This document shows, one piece after another, positions 9,187 through 17,172 of a stretch of 64,000 nt of DNA. This stretch comes from Microvirga sp. 17 mud 1-3. GTDB lineage: Bacteria; Pseudomonadota; Alphaproteobacteria; Rhizobiales; Beijerinckiaceae. The position numbers were made by a program, and so were the translations under genes. The notes under the pieces were generated by a model. That model was not told where the DNA came from and did no database searches. It worked only from the letters and a program-made list of their open reading frames with translations. The stretch is taken from positions 1,922,001 through 1,986,000 of the forward strand of contig NZ_CP029481.1 in assembly GCF_003151255.1 (NCBI RefSeq). The letters are read 5' to 3'. Position 1 is the first letter of the stretch, and every line of letters starts with the position of its first letter.

Positions 9187-10868
9187 GGGACAGCCCTCGG
9201 CTTGAGCGGGACACTGTCCGCGAGGGCTCGTCCCAATTCCTCTTTTCCGAGCACCGCGGAGGTGGCGCCAAGCCTGACGAGGTGATCCCGCTCGGCCTCC
9301 GTAGCTGCGCGGGCATGGATCGGCAGGAGAGGGTTGAGATGCCGCGCCTGTTCGACTACCTGCCCACTCTCGAACGCATCCGGGATGGCGACGAGGAGGC
9401 AAAGGGCTCCGGGTATTTCCGCCGCTGCGGCAACCTCGGGGTCAGCCGCATTCCCGGCAATGACCGGGATACCCTTCTCACGGAGCTCGGCCACCCGGTC
9501 CTCGCTGGCCTCCACGACCACGAATGGAATTCCGGCTTCCCTGAGCTTGCGGGTTGCCGCCTGCCCGACACGACCGTGCCCGACCACCACCACGCGTTCC
9601 CCGACCGCAGGTGCGGCCACTGCCTCCGCGGGCTCCGGAGCGGGTTCCGGCTCAGGCGGGGCGGCTACGGGGGCATTGCGCTCCTGGTTGCGGGCAACCC
9701 ACCGGTCGAGCAGGGCGAACAGGAACGGGTTGAGCAGGATCGACAGGATCGCGCCCGCCAGGATGAAGTCGCGTCCACGCTCGGGCAGGATCTCCAGGGC
9801 GACGCCCAGGCCCGCGAGGATGAACGAAAACTCGCCGATCTGGGCGAGGCTTGCGGCGATGGTCAGGGCTGTCGCCTTTTCGTGGCCGAACAGGCGGACG
9901 ATAGCGAGCGCCGCAAGGGATTTGCCGACCACGATGATCAGGAGGGTCGCGAGAACAGGGCCGAAATCCCGGATCAGAATCACCGGGTCGAAGAGCATCC
10001 CGACCGAAATGAAGAACAGGACCGCGAAGGCATCCCTGAGCGGGAGCGATTCGGACGCGGCCCTGTGGCTCAGCTCCGATTCGCTCAGGACCATGCCGGC
10101 GAAGAAGGCGCCGAGCGCAAAGGAAACACCGAAGAGGACCGCGGCCCCATAAGCGACCCCGAGCGCGATGGCCAGAACGCAGAGGCGGAACAGCTCTCGG
10201 GAGCCCGTATGGGCGACGAAATGCAGGATCCAGGGAATCACCCTGCGGCCGACGATCAGCATGATGGCCACGAACGCCGTGACCTTGCCCAATGTCAGAG
10301 CGAGGGAGATCCAGATATCCGTGGCCTGGGCCGTGGGATCGGCCATGGCCTTGGCGATGGCGGGCAGCAGGACGAGGGTGAGGACCATGGCCAGGTCCTC
10401 GACGATGAGCCACCCGACCGCGATATGCCCGCGCTCGGTTTCAACCAGGCGCCGCTCCTGGAGTGCACGCAGAAGGACGACCGTGCTGGCGACCGAAAGG
10501 GCTAGGCCGAAGACGATCCCGGCACCTATCGACCATCCCAGCAGCCAGGCAAGCCCCATGCCGAGCAGGGTCGCGCAGGCGATCTGGACCATGGCGCCCG
10601 GGATCGCAATTGCGCGGACGGAGAGGAGGTCCTTCAACGAGAAGTGAAGGCCGACGCCGAACATGAGAAGAATGACGCCGATCTCGGCCAGCTCGTTGGC
10701 GAGGTGCTGGACGGCCACGTAGCCGGGCGTGAAGGGGCCCACGAGCACCCCGGCCAAAAGATAGCCGACGAGAGGCGAGATGCGCAGGCGATGCGCCAGG
10801 GCTCCAAGGGTGAATGCCAGCACCAGACCGACCACGATGGTGGATATCAGCGGCGTATGGTGCGGCAT
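9183..10868 (-). CDS. CPA2 cation/proton antiporter, YbaL/KefB-type, with RCK domain
   Basis: 561 residues. Residues about 1-400 form a Na+/H+ exchanger-like membrane domain of roughly 12-13 helices (LAHRLRISPLVGYLLAGVLVGPFTPG, SVASTVVLLRAL, GAFFAGMVLSESE, LAQIGEFSFILAGLG, which includes the CPA2 ion-binding GEFSF region). After a Pro/Glu/Ala linker (about 405-425) comes a TrkA-N/RCK nucleotide-binding domain (ERVVVVGHGRVGQ). This layout matches E. coli YbaL and KefB-like K+/H+ antiporters. It is transcribed against the suf genes and coupled to the acetyltransferase by a 4-base overlap. The exact ion is unknown. Confidence 0.92.
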   Translation of the reverse strand: MPHHTPLISTIVVGLVLAFTLGALAHRLRISPLVGYLLAGVLVGPFTPGYVAVQHLANELAEIGVILLMFGVGLHFSLKDLLSVRAIAIPGAMVQIACATLLGMGLAWLLGWSIGAGIVFGLALSVASTVVLLRALQERRLVETERGHIAVGWLIVEDLAMVLTLVLLPAIAKAMADPTAQATDIWISLALTLGKVTAFVAIMLIVGRRVIPWILHFVAHTGSRELFRLCVLAIALGVAYGAAVLFGVSFALGAFFAGMVLSESELSHRAASESLPLRDAFAVLFFISVGMLFDPVILIRDFGPVLATLLIIVVGKSLAALAIVRLFGHEKATALTIAASLAQIGEFSFILAGLGVALEILPERGRDFILAGAILSILLNPFLFALLDRWVARNQERNAPVAAPPEPEPAPEPAEAVAAPAVGERVVVVGHGRVGQAATRKLREAGIPFVVVEASEDRVAELREKGIPVIAGNAADPEVAAAAEIPGALCLLVAIPDAFESGQVVEQARHLNPLLPIHARAATEAERDHLVRLGATSAVLGKEELGRALADSVPLKPRAVP

Positions 10869-11041
10869 CGACTCTCCTTCGGACGGGGAAGTTTCCTTAG
10901 AGGGGTTTGCCCCCGAAGCGTCAACCTTGGCCTTGCGGAGGAGAGCCGATAAACCTCGACGTCCGGCCTCTCATCTCCTATCTATCAGGAAACGAACTCG
11001 TTCTGCCCGGGCCTTGAACCCGGACGTCAGGAGAGAATGCA

Positions 11042-11422
11042 ATGGCTTTACCGGGTTTCAAGGTCGTGACCTTGACCGATGCGGCGGCCAGCCGCGTCAA
11101 GGACATCATCGCAAAGGCCGACAGGCCTATCGTGGGCGTTCGTGTGGGCGTCAAGAACGGCGGTTGCGCCGGGATGTCCTACACGATGGAATATGCCGAA
11201 AGTGTCTCGCCCCTCGATGAGGTGGTGGAGGACAAGGGCGTGACCGTCCTGATCGATCCCAAGGCCGTGCTGTTCCTGCTCGGCACCGAGATGGACTATC
11301 AGACCACCAAGCTGTCCTCGCAATTCGTCTTTAACAACCCCAACCAGACCTCGGCCTGCGGCTGCGGCGAGTCGGTCGCCATCACACCCGCCAACCCTGA
11401 CAAGGTCCAGGCCTCTACCTGA
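11042..11422 (+). CDS. sufA: A-type Fe-S carrier SufA
   Basis: 126 residues of the HesB/IscA/SufA family. The three ligand cysteines are visible in KNGGCAGMSYTMEY and SACGCGESV, and the YQTTKLSSQFVFNNPN segment is typical. A-type carriers accept clusters from SufBCD and deliver them to apo-proteins. In related genomes sufA usually follows sufT directly. Here 2.3 kb on the opposite strand lies between them, so it probably has its own promoter in the 170-base region divergent from the antiporter. The ATG is preceded by AGGAGAGAATGCA. Confidence 0.95.
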   Translation: MALPGFKVVTLTDAAASRVKDIIAKADRPIVGVRVGVKNGGCAGMSYTMEYAESVSPLDEVVEDKGVTVLIDPKAVLFLLGTEMDYQTTKLSSQFVFNNPNQTSACGCGESVAITPANPDKVQAST

Positions 11423-11428
11423 CTGCCC

Positions 11429-11803
11429 ATGGATTCCGAGGCCATTCAAGACATCTTCCGGACGCTGGGGCCGATCCGGATCCGTCGCATGTTCGGCGGA
11501 CAGGGCATCTATCGGGACGAGGTGATGTTCGCCCTCGAGGCCGGCGGTGAGCTGTACCTGAAGACGGATGCCGAGACCCGGCCGGTCTTCGAGGCGATGA
11601 ATTCCAGGCCCTTCACGTATCAAACCAAAGACGGTCGCTCCACGGCCATGAGCTACTGGCTGATGCCCGAATCGGCGATCGAGGACGATGTCGAGGCCCG
11701 GCGGCTCGGCACGCTCGCGCTCGAGGCGGCCCACCGCGCCCGGGCCGCGAAGGCCCGCAAGGCGGGTGGGCGGGGCGGTCGCTCCCGCCCCGCAAAGGCC
11801 TGA
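11429..11803 (+). CDS. TfoX N-terminal-domain protein
   Basis: 124 residues. The core DIFRTLGPIRIRRMFGGQGIY, MFALEAGGELYLK and MSYWLMPE matches the TfoX/Sxy N-terminal domain. TfoX proteins regulate competence in gammaproteobacteria, but stand-alone N-domain proteins are common in alphaproteobacteria and have no settled role. The last 30 residues are Ala/Arg/Lys/Gly-rich and probably disordered. It starts six bases after the sufA stop and is likely co-transcribed with it. No DNA-binding motif is evident. Confidence 0.85.
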   Translation: MDSEAIQDIFRTLGPIRIRRMFGGQGIYRDEVMFALEAGGELYLKTDAETRPVFEAMNSRPFTYQTKDGRSTAMSYWLMPESAIEDDVEARRLGTLALEAAHRARAAKARKAGGRGGRSRPAKA

Positions 11804-11807
11804 GCCG

Positions 11808-12368
11808 TCAGGCTCCGTTCTTCACGGCCTCGATCCAGGCCGCGAATTTTTCCATGAACTTCGCCAGGAACTTCCGCGTGTCCTCCTTGGTGAGCTTGCC
11901 GCTCTCGTCGAGGAGTTGCGTGACGTTGCCGATATAGGCTTCCGGCTGCTGCAGGACCGGCACGTTGAGGAAGACCAGCGATTGCCGCAAGTGATGGTTC
12001 GCCCCGAAGGCGCCGATCGCTCCCGGCGAGACGCTGACGACCGCGCCCGGTTTCCCGTCCCAGGCGCTCTGGCCATAGGGGCGGGACGCGACGTCGAGGG
12101 CGTTCTTCAGCGCGCCCGGCACCGAACGGTTATATTCCGGGGTCACGAACAGGACCGCATCCGCGGCCGCGATGGTCTTGCGGAAGGCGATATAGGATTC
12201 CGGCGGCGTCGCCTCATCGTCCTGGTTGTAGAGGGGCAGTTGGCCGATCTCGACGAATGTCAGGCTCATCCCGTCGGGCGCAAGCTCCTCGAGGGCCTTC
12301 GCGATCTTGCGGCTGAAGGATTCCTTGCGAAGGCTTCCGACGAGGACGGCGACATTGCGGGCGGCCAT
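11808..12368 (-). CDS. NADPH-dependent FMN reductase (ChrR/YieF-like)
   Basis: 186-residue flavodoxin-like protein. The FMN phosphate loop is GSLRKESFSRKIA, the second FMN motif is FVTPEYNRSVPGALKNALD, and SVSPGAIGAFGA completes the site. Family members reduce quinones, azo dyes or metals such as chromate with NAD(P)H as soluble dimers. The stop is four bases from the convergent TfoX-N stop. It lies 87 bases downstream of the DEAD-box helicase gene on the same strand, so the two may share a transcript. The physiological substrate is not predictable. Confidence 0.9.
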   Translation of the reverse strand: MAARNVAVLVGSLRKESFSRKIAKALEELAPDGMSLTFVEIGQLPLYNQDDEATPPESYIAFRKTIAAADAVLFVTPEYNRSVPGALKNALDVASRPYGQSAWDGKPGAVVSVSPGAIGAFGANHHLRQSLVFLNVPVLQQPEAYIGNVTQLLDESGKLTKEDTRKFLAKFMEKFAAWIEAVKNGA

Positions 12369-12455
12369 GACGTGTTTCCCTGATTGCTGGTCACGCGGGC
12401 AGGCGTGCCCGCCGGCAGGGATTCTGTCGTCGATGGCGGCTTTGGCAAGCCGCCT

Positions 12456-13877
12456 TTACTTCGTCTTCTTGATCGTGGCAGGCCGCAGGAGAAAGGCCGG
12501 CACGTGATCGCCCAAGCCGACGACGGGCTCGTCCGCCTCATTGTGGTCCCGGCGTCCCCGTCCCCGCGGCTGGGCCTTCTCGGCCGGACGCTCCCGGACC
12601 GGGGCCCTCTCGGCGCGTGGCGGCGGTGCCTCCTCGACCGGGGCTTCGGCGGCGCTTGCCCGGATATTGACCTTGCGGCCACGGGATCGCTCCTGCGTGC
12701 CGCGGCCGCGGCGGGAGGAAACGCGAGGGCTCGACGAGGCGGGCCTCTCCTCCAGGGTCGGGCCCTCCCACGGAACGGGCTGGCCGATCAGCTTCTCGAT
12801 GGCCGAGAGGGACTTCTCGTCGCCCGGGCCCACGAGGGTGAAGGCAGCGCCCGCGCGGCCGGCGCGGCCGGTCCGGCCGATCCGGTGGACATAATCCTCC
12901 GCATGGTGAGGGATGTCATAGTTGAAGACGTGGCTCACGGCCGGGATATCGAGACCGCGGGCGGCCACGTCGCTCGCCACCAGCAGGGGGATTTCCCCGC
13001 TGCGGAAGGAGTCGAGTGCCGCCATGCGGGCGTGCTGATCCATGTCGCCATGGAGCGCCGCCGCGTTGAAGCCGTGCTTCTGCAGGGAGCGGTGGAGCAC
13101 CGCCACGTCGCGCTTGCGGTTGCAAAAGACGATCGCGTTCTTGAGGTCAGTTGCGCCGCGGATCAGTTCGCGCAGGGTCTCGCGCTTTTCGAAATCCTGG
13201 GAACCCGTGGCGATGAGGCGCTGGGTGATGGTCGCGGCCGTCGAAGCTGCCCGCGCCACCTCGACCTTCACGGGATTGTGCAGGAACGCATCCGCGAGCC
13301 GCTGGATCTCGGGCGGCATGGTGGCCGAGAAAAACAGGGTCTGGCGCGTGAAGGGGACCAGCTTCACGATCCGCTCGATATCCGGGATGAAGCCCATGTC
13401 GAGCATCCGGTCGGCCTCGTCGATCACGAGCAGTTCCACGCCGGTGAGCAGCAGCTTGCCGCGCTCGAAATGGTCGAGCAAGCGCCCCGGAGTGGCAATC
13501 AGCACGTCGACGCCGCGGGTGATCTTGGCGTCCTGGTCCCCGAACGAGACGCCACCGATCAGGAGAGCGACCGACAGCTTGTGATTGACCCCGTACCGGT
13601 CGAAATTCTCTTCCACCTGCGCGGCGAGTTCCCGGGTCGGCTCAAGGATCAGAGTGCGCGGCATTCTCGCCCGGGCCCGCCCGCTTTCTAGGAGGGTCAG
13701 CATCGGCAGCGTGAAGGCAGCCGTCTTGCCGGTGCCTGTCTGGGCAATGCCCAGCACGTCCCGGCGCGCCAGCACATGTGGAATGGCCTGGGCCTGGATC
13801 GGAGTCGGCTCCGTATAGCCGGCCGCCGCGACGGCCTGTTGAACTTTCTCGCTAAGTCCGAGTTCGGCAAACGACAT
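12456..13877 (-). CDS. DEAD-box ATP-dependent RNA helicase (RhlE-like)
   Basis: 473 residues. All helicase motifs are present in order: Q-motif (YTEPTPIQAQAIP), I (AQTGTGKTAAF), Ia (PTRELAAQ), Ib (TPGRLL), II (VIDEADRMLDMGF), III (FFSATMP), V (ASDVAARGLDIP) and VI (HRIGRTGRAG). The core ends near residue 370. It is followed by an Arg/Pro/Glu-rich tail of about 100 residues (RGRGTQERSRGRKVN, then RGRGRRD), typical of RhlE-group enzymes that remodel rRNA or mRNA, often at low temperature. The start ATG is the first in frame; the promoter region is shared with a divergent hydrolase. Confidence 0.93.
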   Translation of the reverse strand: MSFAELGLSEKVQQAVAAAGYTEPTPIQAQAIPHVLARRDVLGIAQTGTGKTAAFTLPMLTLLESGRARARMPRTLILEPTRELAAQVEENFDRYGVNHKLSVALLIGGVSFGDQDAKITRGVDVLIATPGRLLDHFERGKLLLTGVELLVIDEADRMLDMGFIPDIERIVKLVPFTRQTLFFSATMPPEIQRLADAFLHNPVKVEVARAASTAATITQRLIATGSQDFEKRETLRELIRGATDLKNAIVFCNRKRDVAVLHRSLQKHGFNAAALHGDMDQHARMAALDSFRSGEIPLLVASDVAARGLDIPAVSHVFNYDIPHHAEDYVHRIGRTGRAGRAGAAFTLVGPGDEKSLSAIEKLIGQPVPWEGPTLEERPASSSPRVSSRRGRGTQERSRGRKVNIRASAAEAPVEEAPPPRAERAPVRERPAEKAQPRGRGRRDHNEADEPVVGLGDHVPAFLLRPATIKKTK

Positions 13878-14040
13878 GAGGGGTATAACCGTTGAGAGCT
13901 GAACGCGCTTTCAATGCAGGCCGCTCGATACGGCAACAAACAGGCGCAAAACTGGTTTCACCTGAGAATTTCTGCTCAAGCAAGGATGTGGCGGGACCAT
14001 AGGACAAGCTATAGCCTTGTCAATCCAAGGAAAAGGCTCA

Positions 14041-14751
14041 ATGGCCGAGACACTCGTATTGATTCCAGGACTCGCCAATACATCCAGCCTGTACGAAGCG
14101 CAAATCCGCGCCTTGTCTGCGGACTGGCAGATCATGGTCGCCGACCATACCCAGGACGACTCATTGGCGGGCATCGCGGCCCGCCTCCTGGCCGATGCTC
14201 CGGAGCGCTTTGCGCTCGCGGGGCTGTCCATGGGCGGCTATGTGGCCATGGAAGTCTTGAGGCAAGCGCCGGAGCGGGTCGAGCGGCTGGCGCTCCTTAA
14301 TACCAGTGCCCGGCCCGATGGCGATCAGGCCCGGGAGGATCGTCTCCGGATGATCGCCCTTGCCGAGGCCGGCCGTTTTGAGGACGTGATCGCCCGCCTC
14401 TGGCCGCGCCTCGTCTCCGAGCGGGGCCAAACCGATCCCGCCTTGAAGGAGCGCATTCTCTCCATGATGCGCGCTGTCGGGCCCGAGGCCTATATCCGGC
14501 AGCAAAAAGCCATCCTCGGCCGCCCGGATTCGCGTCCGCTGCTGCCCGGGATCGAGATTCCGACCCTTGTCCTTGTCGGCGACGAGGACGCCGTTACGCC
14601 GCCGGACATCGCCCGGGAAATGGCCGAAGCGATCGAATGGGCGTCGCTCGTCGTGGTTCCGGGGGCAGGGCACCTCTCGACCCTCGAGCGGCCAAAGGAG
14701 GTCAGCCATGCCCTTCGGATCTGGCTGGAACAATCTCGGCGCGGGATATGA
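14041..14751 (+). CDS. Alpha/beta hydrolase
   Basis: 236 residues, compact alpha/beta-hydrolase fold. It begins ETLVLIPGLANTSSLY (first strand and oxyanion loop). The nucleophile elbow is LAGLSMGGYVAME, the acid region LVGDEDAVTPPD, and the catalytic histidine VPGAGHLSTLERP. Similar to esterase, haloperoxidase-like and carboxylic ester hydrolases; the substrate is not predictable. Start chosen at the ATG at 14041, where the family begins, preceded by AAGGAAAAGG; an in-frame ATG at 14017 adds eight unrelated residues. Cytoplasmic. It is divergent from the helicase gene. Confidence 0.85.
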   Translation: MAETLVLIPGLANTSSLYEAQIRALSADWQIMVADHTQDDSLAGIAARLLADAPERFALAGLSMGGYVAMEVLRQAPERVERLALLNTSARPDGDQAREDRLRMIALAEAGRFEDVIARLWPRLVSERGQTDPALKERILSMMRAVGPEAYIRQQKAILGRPDSRPLLPGIEIPTLVLVGDEDAVTPPDIAREMAEAIEWASLVVVPGAGHLSTLERPKEVSHALRIWLEQSRRGI

Positions 14752-14904
14752 AGGGTCGGCCATCCTCTCGGTGCCAGGAGGCCACGAGCCTTCATTCCAG
14801 AGCTGGGCGGTTTTAGAGATTTGTTGCAGTCGGGCAACAGACAATCCTGCAAACGTGATTTAATACCGTTTCAGTTTAATCCGTTTGCACAAGGACCGAT
14901 CCTA

Positions 14905-15564
14905 ATGAAGAAGATCCTTCTCTCCTCTGTGGCCTTCCTGGGCCTGACCGCTGGCGCGATGGCGGCCGACCTGCCTTCGCGCGTGGCCCCGGCTCCGGTC
15001 ATGGCCGTCCCGGTCTTCACCTGGACCGGCTTCTATGTCGGCGTGAACGCGGGCTATGGCTGGAACACCGATAACGGCAACCGCTATTTCGATCCGGCGA
15101 TCGGCTACTATGCCGATGGCGGCAGCGACGGCGGCTTCGTCGGCGGCGCTCAGGCCGGCTACAACTACCAGATGGGCATGTTCGTCCTCGGTCTCGAGGC
15201 TGACATCCAGTACGCCGACCGCAGCCGCGACAATCGCTATGGCTATGCCTATTATGGCTACGGCCGTTCCTCCGACGATTGGTTCGGCACCGTCCGCGCC
15301 CGCGCCGGCGTGGCCTTCGACCGTGCTCTCGTCTACGCCACGGGCGGCTTCGCTTATGGCGACGGCAATGGCGGATGGACGCTTGGTGGCGGTCTCGAAT
15401 ACGCCTTCACCAACAACCTGAGCGCCAAGGTCGAAGGCCTCTACGTGCGTCTCAACGACGGCCATCGCTATGACGGATACTTCGTCGATTACGCCGGCGG
15501 CCGCGAGCGCGATGCGTTCGGCGTGGTTCGCGCCGGCCTGAACTACCGCTTCGGCAGCTACTAA
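14905..15564 (+). CDS. Outer-membrane beta-barrel protein, Omp25/Omp31-like
   Basis: 219 residues with a clear signal peptide (MKKILLSSVAFLGLTAGAMA, cleavage after AMA). The mature start ADLPSRVAPAPVMAVPVFTW leads into the WTGFYVGVNAGYGW strand that defines rhizobial and Brucella Omp25/Omp31-type porin-like barrels. The rest alternates Gly/Tyr/Asp-rich loops with amphipathic strands (FVGGAQAGYNYQMG, VRARAGVAFDRALVYATGGF) and ends GVVRAGLNYRFGSY with an aromatic position suitable for BAM insertion. Start chosen at the ATG giving the signal peptide. A strong terminator follows. Confidence 0.92.
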   Translation: MKKILLSSVAFLGLTAGAMAADLPSRVAPAPVMAVPVFTWTGFYVGVNAGYGWNTDNGNRYFDPAIGYYADGGSDGGFVGGAQAGYNYQMGMFVLGLEADIQYADRSRDNRYGYAYYGYGRSSDDWFGTVRARAGVAFDRALVYATGGFAYGDGNGGWTLGGGLEYAFTNNLSAKVEGLYVRLNDGHRYDGYFVDYAGGRERDAFGVVRAGLNYRFGSY

Positions 15565-15586
15565 GATCAGTCGCTTCGGCGAAACA

Positions 15587-15617
15587 GGCCCGACGGAAAC
15601 GTCGGGCCTTTTTCTTT
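15587..15617 (+). terminator. Rho-independent terminator after the Omp25-like gene
   Basis: Perfect nine-base stem GGCCCGACG / CGTCGGGCC with a GAAA tetraloop, followed by TTTTTTCTTT. It lies 22 bases after the porin stop. A classic intrinsic terminator. Confidence 0.93.
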
Positions 15618-15664
15618 GGGACGGAGGTGCTTCGAGGTCGACGGAAGCGGCTCCGCCGCTGCCT

Positions 15665-16297
15665 TTACCCCACAGGCGCCCGCAGGGCCGTCATGGCCGC
15701 GATGGCGATCAACAGGAGGCCGGCGCCGCGTCCGATCCAGGCAGTGGTGCGCGGGCTTGCGACCAGGAAGGTGCGGCTACGATCGGCCGCGAGGGCGAGG
15801 CTTCCATAAACCGCAAGCTGCATCAGCACCGTCATGATCCCCATGACGAGGGCCTGGAGCCAGATGGCGCCGTAGCGGGGCAGCAGGAACTGGGGATAGA
15901 CCGCAAGCACGAACAGATAGGCTTTCGGGTTGAGGAGGCAGGTGACCGCGCCTTGGCGAAAGGCGGTCCAGTAGGAGCGCGTATCGACTGTCCCGACGGT
16001 CCCGACCGCGATGGAACTGCGCAGAAGCGTGATCCCGATCCAGGCCATGTAGGCGGCCCCCGCATAGAGCAGGGCGGTGAAGATCTGCGGCGCCAGTCCG
16101 AAGATCAAGCTCACGCCAAGGGCGCCGAACAATGTGTGTGCCGCCCCTCCCACCATGATCCCTGCGGTCGCCGCGAGGCCGGCCCGCTTTCCGCCCGTGA
16201 GCGCATTGGCAAGAACGAACAGCATGTCCATGCCCGGAATGACGATAATGCCAAGAAGAAGTGTGAGAAAAAGCCAGAGATTTGCGCTATAGGTCAT
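15665..16297 (-). CDS. LysE/RhtB-family exporter
   Basis: 210 residues, about six transmembrane helices. LysE-family signatures are the N-terminal LLLGIIVIPGMDMLFVLANALTGG (usual P-GP replaced by PGMD), GLAATAGIMVGGAAHTL, AGAAYMAWIGITLLRS and FRQGAVTCLLNPKAYLFVLAVYPQF. Family members export amino acids or related small molecules. It is divergent from a WYL-type regulator. The first bases of the gene overlap a TGTCAGTT half-site found twice more next to the regulator, suggesting control by it. The substrate is unknown. Confidence 0.9.
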   Translation of the reverse strand: MTYSANLWLFLTLLLGIIVIPGMDMLFVLANALTGGKRAGLAATAGIMVGGAAHTLFGALGVSLIFGLAPQIFTALLYAGAAYMAWIGITLLRSSIAVGTVGTVDTRSYWTAFRQGAVTCLLNPKAYLFVLAVYPQFLLPRYGAIWLQALVMGIMTVLMQLAVYGSLALAADRSRTFLVASPRTTAWIGRGAGLLLIAIAAMTALRAPVG

Positions 16298-16304
16298 GTC
16301 AGTT
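16297..16304. promoter_or_regulatory. TGTCAGTT half-site at the lysE-like start codon
   Basis: TGTCAGTT on the + strand, i.e. AACTGACATG read toward the exporter, so the half-site overlaps its ATG. It is the same octamer as both arms of the operator-like repeat at 16382-16403. Confidence 0.45.
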
Positions 16305-16381
16305 GTCCGAGGTATCTCGGTCTCTGAATGCCGCCCCGGCCATTGTTGTTCAATAGGTTAAGGGTGGTCGGGTAGCGGGGA

Positions 16382-16403
16382 AACTGACAGCGTTGTGTCA
16401 GTT
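16382..16403. promoter_or_regulatory. Operator-like inverted repeat before the WYL regulator
   Basis: Perfect arms AACTGACA and TGTCAGTT with a six-base spacer, ending 13 bases before the regulator's ATG. The position suits autoregulation. The same octamer lies at the start of the divergent exporter gene. Confidence 0.6.
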
Positions 16404-16416
16404 GCGAGGGGCGGCC

Positions 16417-17100
16417 ATGCGGAAGGCATCACGTCTGTTCGAGATTGTGCAGAGCCTCAGACTGGCGGATGCGCCGGTCACGGCGGCGTCAATCGCCGAT
16501 TCCCTTGGCGTCACGCCACGCTCCATTTACCGGGATATCGCCGCCCTGCAGGCCATGGGCATTCCGATCCAGGGTGGGCGCGGCATCGGCTATCGGCTCA
16601 AGCCCGGCTTCGAGCTTCCTCCGCTCATGTTCTCCATCGACGAGACGGAGGCCGTCGTCCTGGCGCTCGCTCTGTTGGAGAGGACCGGAGACGAAGCCCT
16701 CAAGCAATCGGCCCGGAGCGTTGTCCAGAAGATCGCTGCCGCTATGCCGCCGCCCCTGCGTAAAACCCTGTCCCGCAATGCGCTTCATGCCTGGGGCGCG
16801 GTGGCGCCTGCGCCGACGGGCATCGATCTCGCGTCCGTCCGGGTCGCGATCCGCGACGAGCGGGTGATGGAGATCGCCTATCGGGACGGGGACGGACAGG
16901 CGACCCGGCGACGGATCCGTCCCATCGCGCTGATCTATTATGCCGAGCGGGCCAACATCGTCGCCTGGTGCGAGCTGCGCCAGGATCTGCGCCAGTTCCG
17001 GAGCGACCGGGTGGAATCCGGCCAGATGACGGATGCCTTTTTCAAGGGAGAGGGCGATGCCCTGCGGCGTGCCTGGGTCGCGGGCTGGTCGGAGGCATGA
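16417..17100 (+). CDS. YafY-like transcriptional regulator (HTH + WYL domain)
   Basis: 227 residues. The N-terminal winged HTH (MRKASRLFEIVQSLRLADAP, then TAASIADSLGVTPRSIYRDIAAL as recognition region) is DeoR/HTH_11-like. A wing with GGRGIGYRLKPGFELPPL is followed by a C-terminal WYL-type ligand-sensing domain (RVMEIAYRDGDG, RPIALIYYAERANIVAWCELR, RQFRSDRV). Such proteins often regulate a neighbouring gene in response to a small ligand or nucleic acid. Start chosen at the ATG beginning the HTH; upstream in-frame codons lie within the inverted repeat. It probably controls the divergent LysE exporter. Confidence 0.9.
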   Translation: MRKASRLFEIVQSLRLADAPVTAASIADSLGVTPRSIYRDIAALQAMGIPIQGGRGIGYRLKPGFELPPLMFSIDETEAVVLALALLERTGDEALKQSARSVVQKIAAAMPPPLRKTLSRNALHAWGAVAPAPTGIDLASVRVAIRDERVMEIAYRDGDGQATRRRIRPIALIYYAERANIVAWCELRQDLRQFRSDRVESGQMTDAFFKGEGDALRRAWVAGWSEA

Positions 17101-17128
17101 AAAAAGCCGGAACCTGGAGGTTCCGGCT
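17099..17128 (-). terminator. Rho-independent terminator for glnA
   Basis: Perfect ten-base stem (AGCCGGAACC / GGTTCCGGCT, tetraloop) 45 bases beyond the glnA stop on the minus strand, followed on that strand by a run of T (A-tract at 17100-17105 on +). It abuts the stop of the convergent regulator gene but lacks a T-tract in the + direction. Confidence 0.88.
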
Positions 17129-17172
17129 CAGGGAGGCTGCTATCCGCAGCCGGGAGGAAAGTCTCTGCCCGA

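Noticed and set aside
10994..11003. GAACTCGTTC inverted repeat before sufA as a possible Irr site
   Set aside because: The arms are only four bases, the spacing is even instead of one base, and the flanking TTTA/TAAA is missing.
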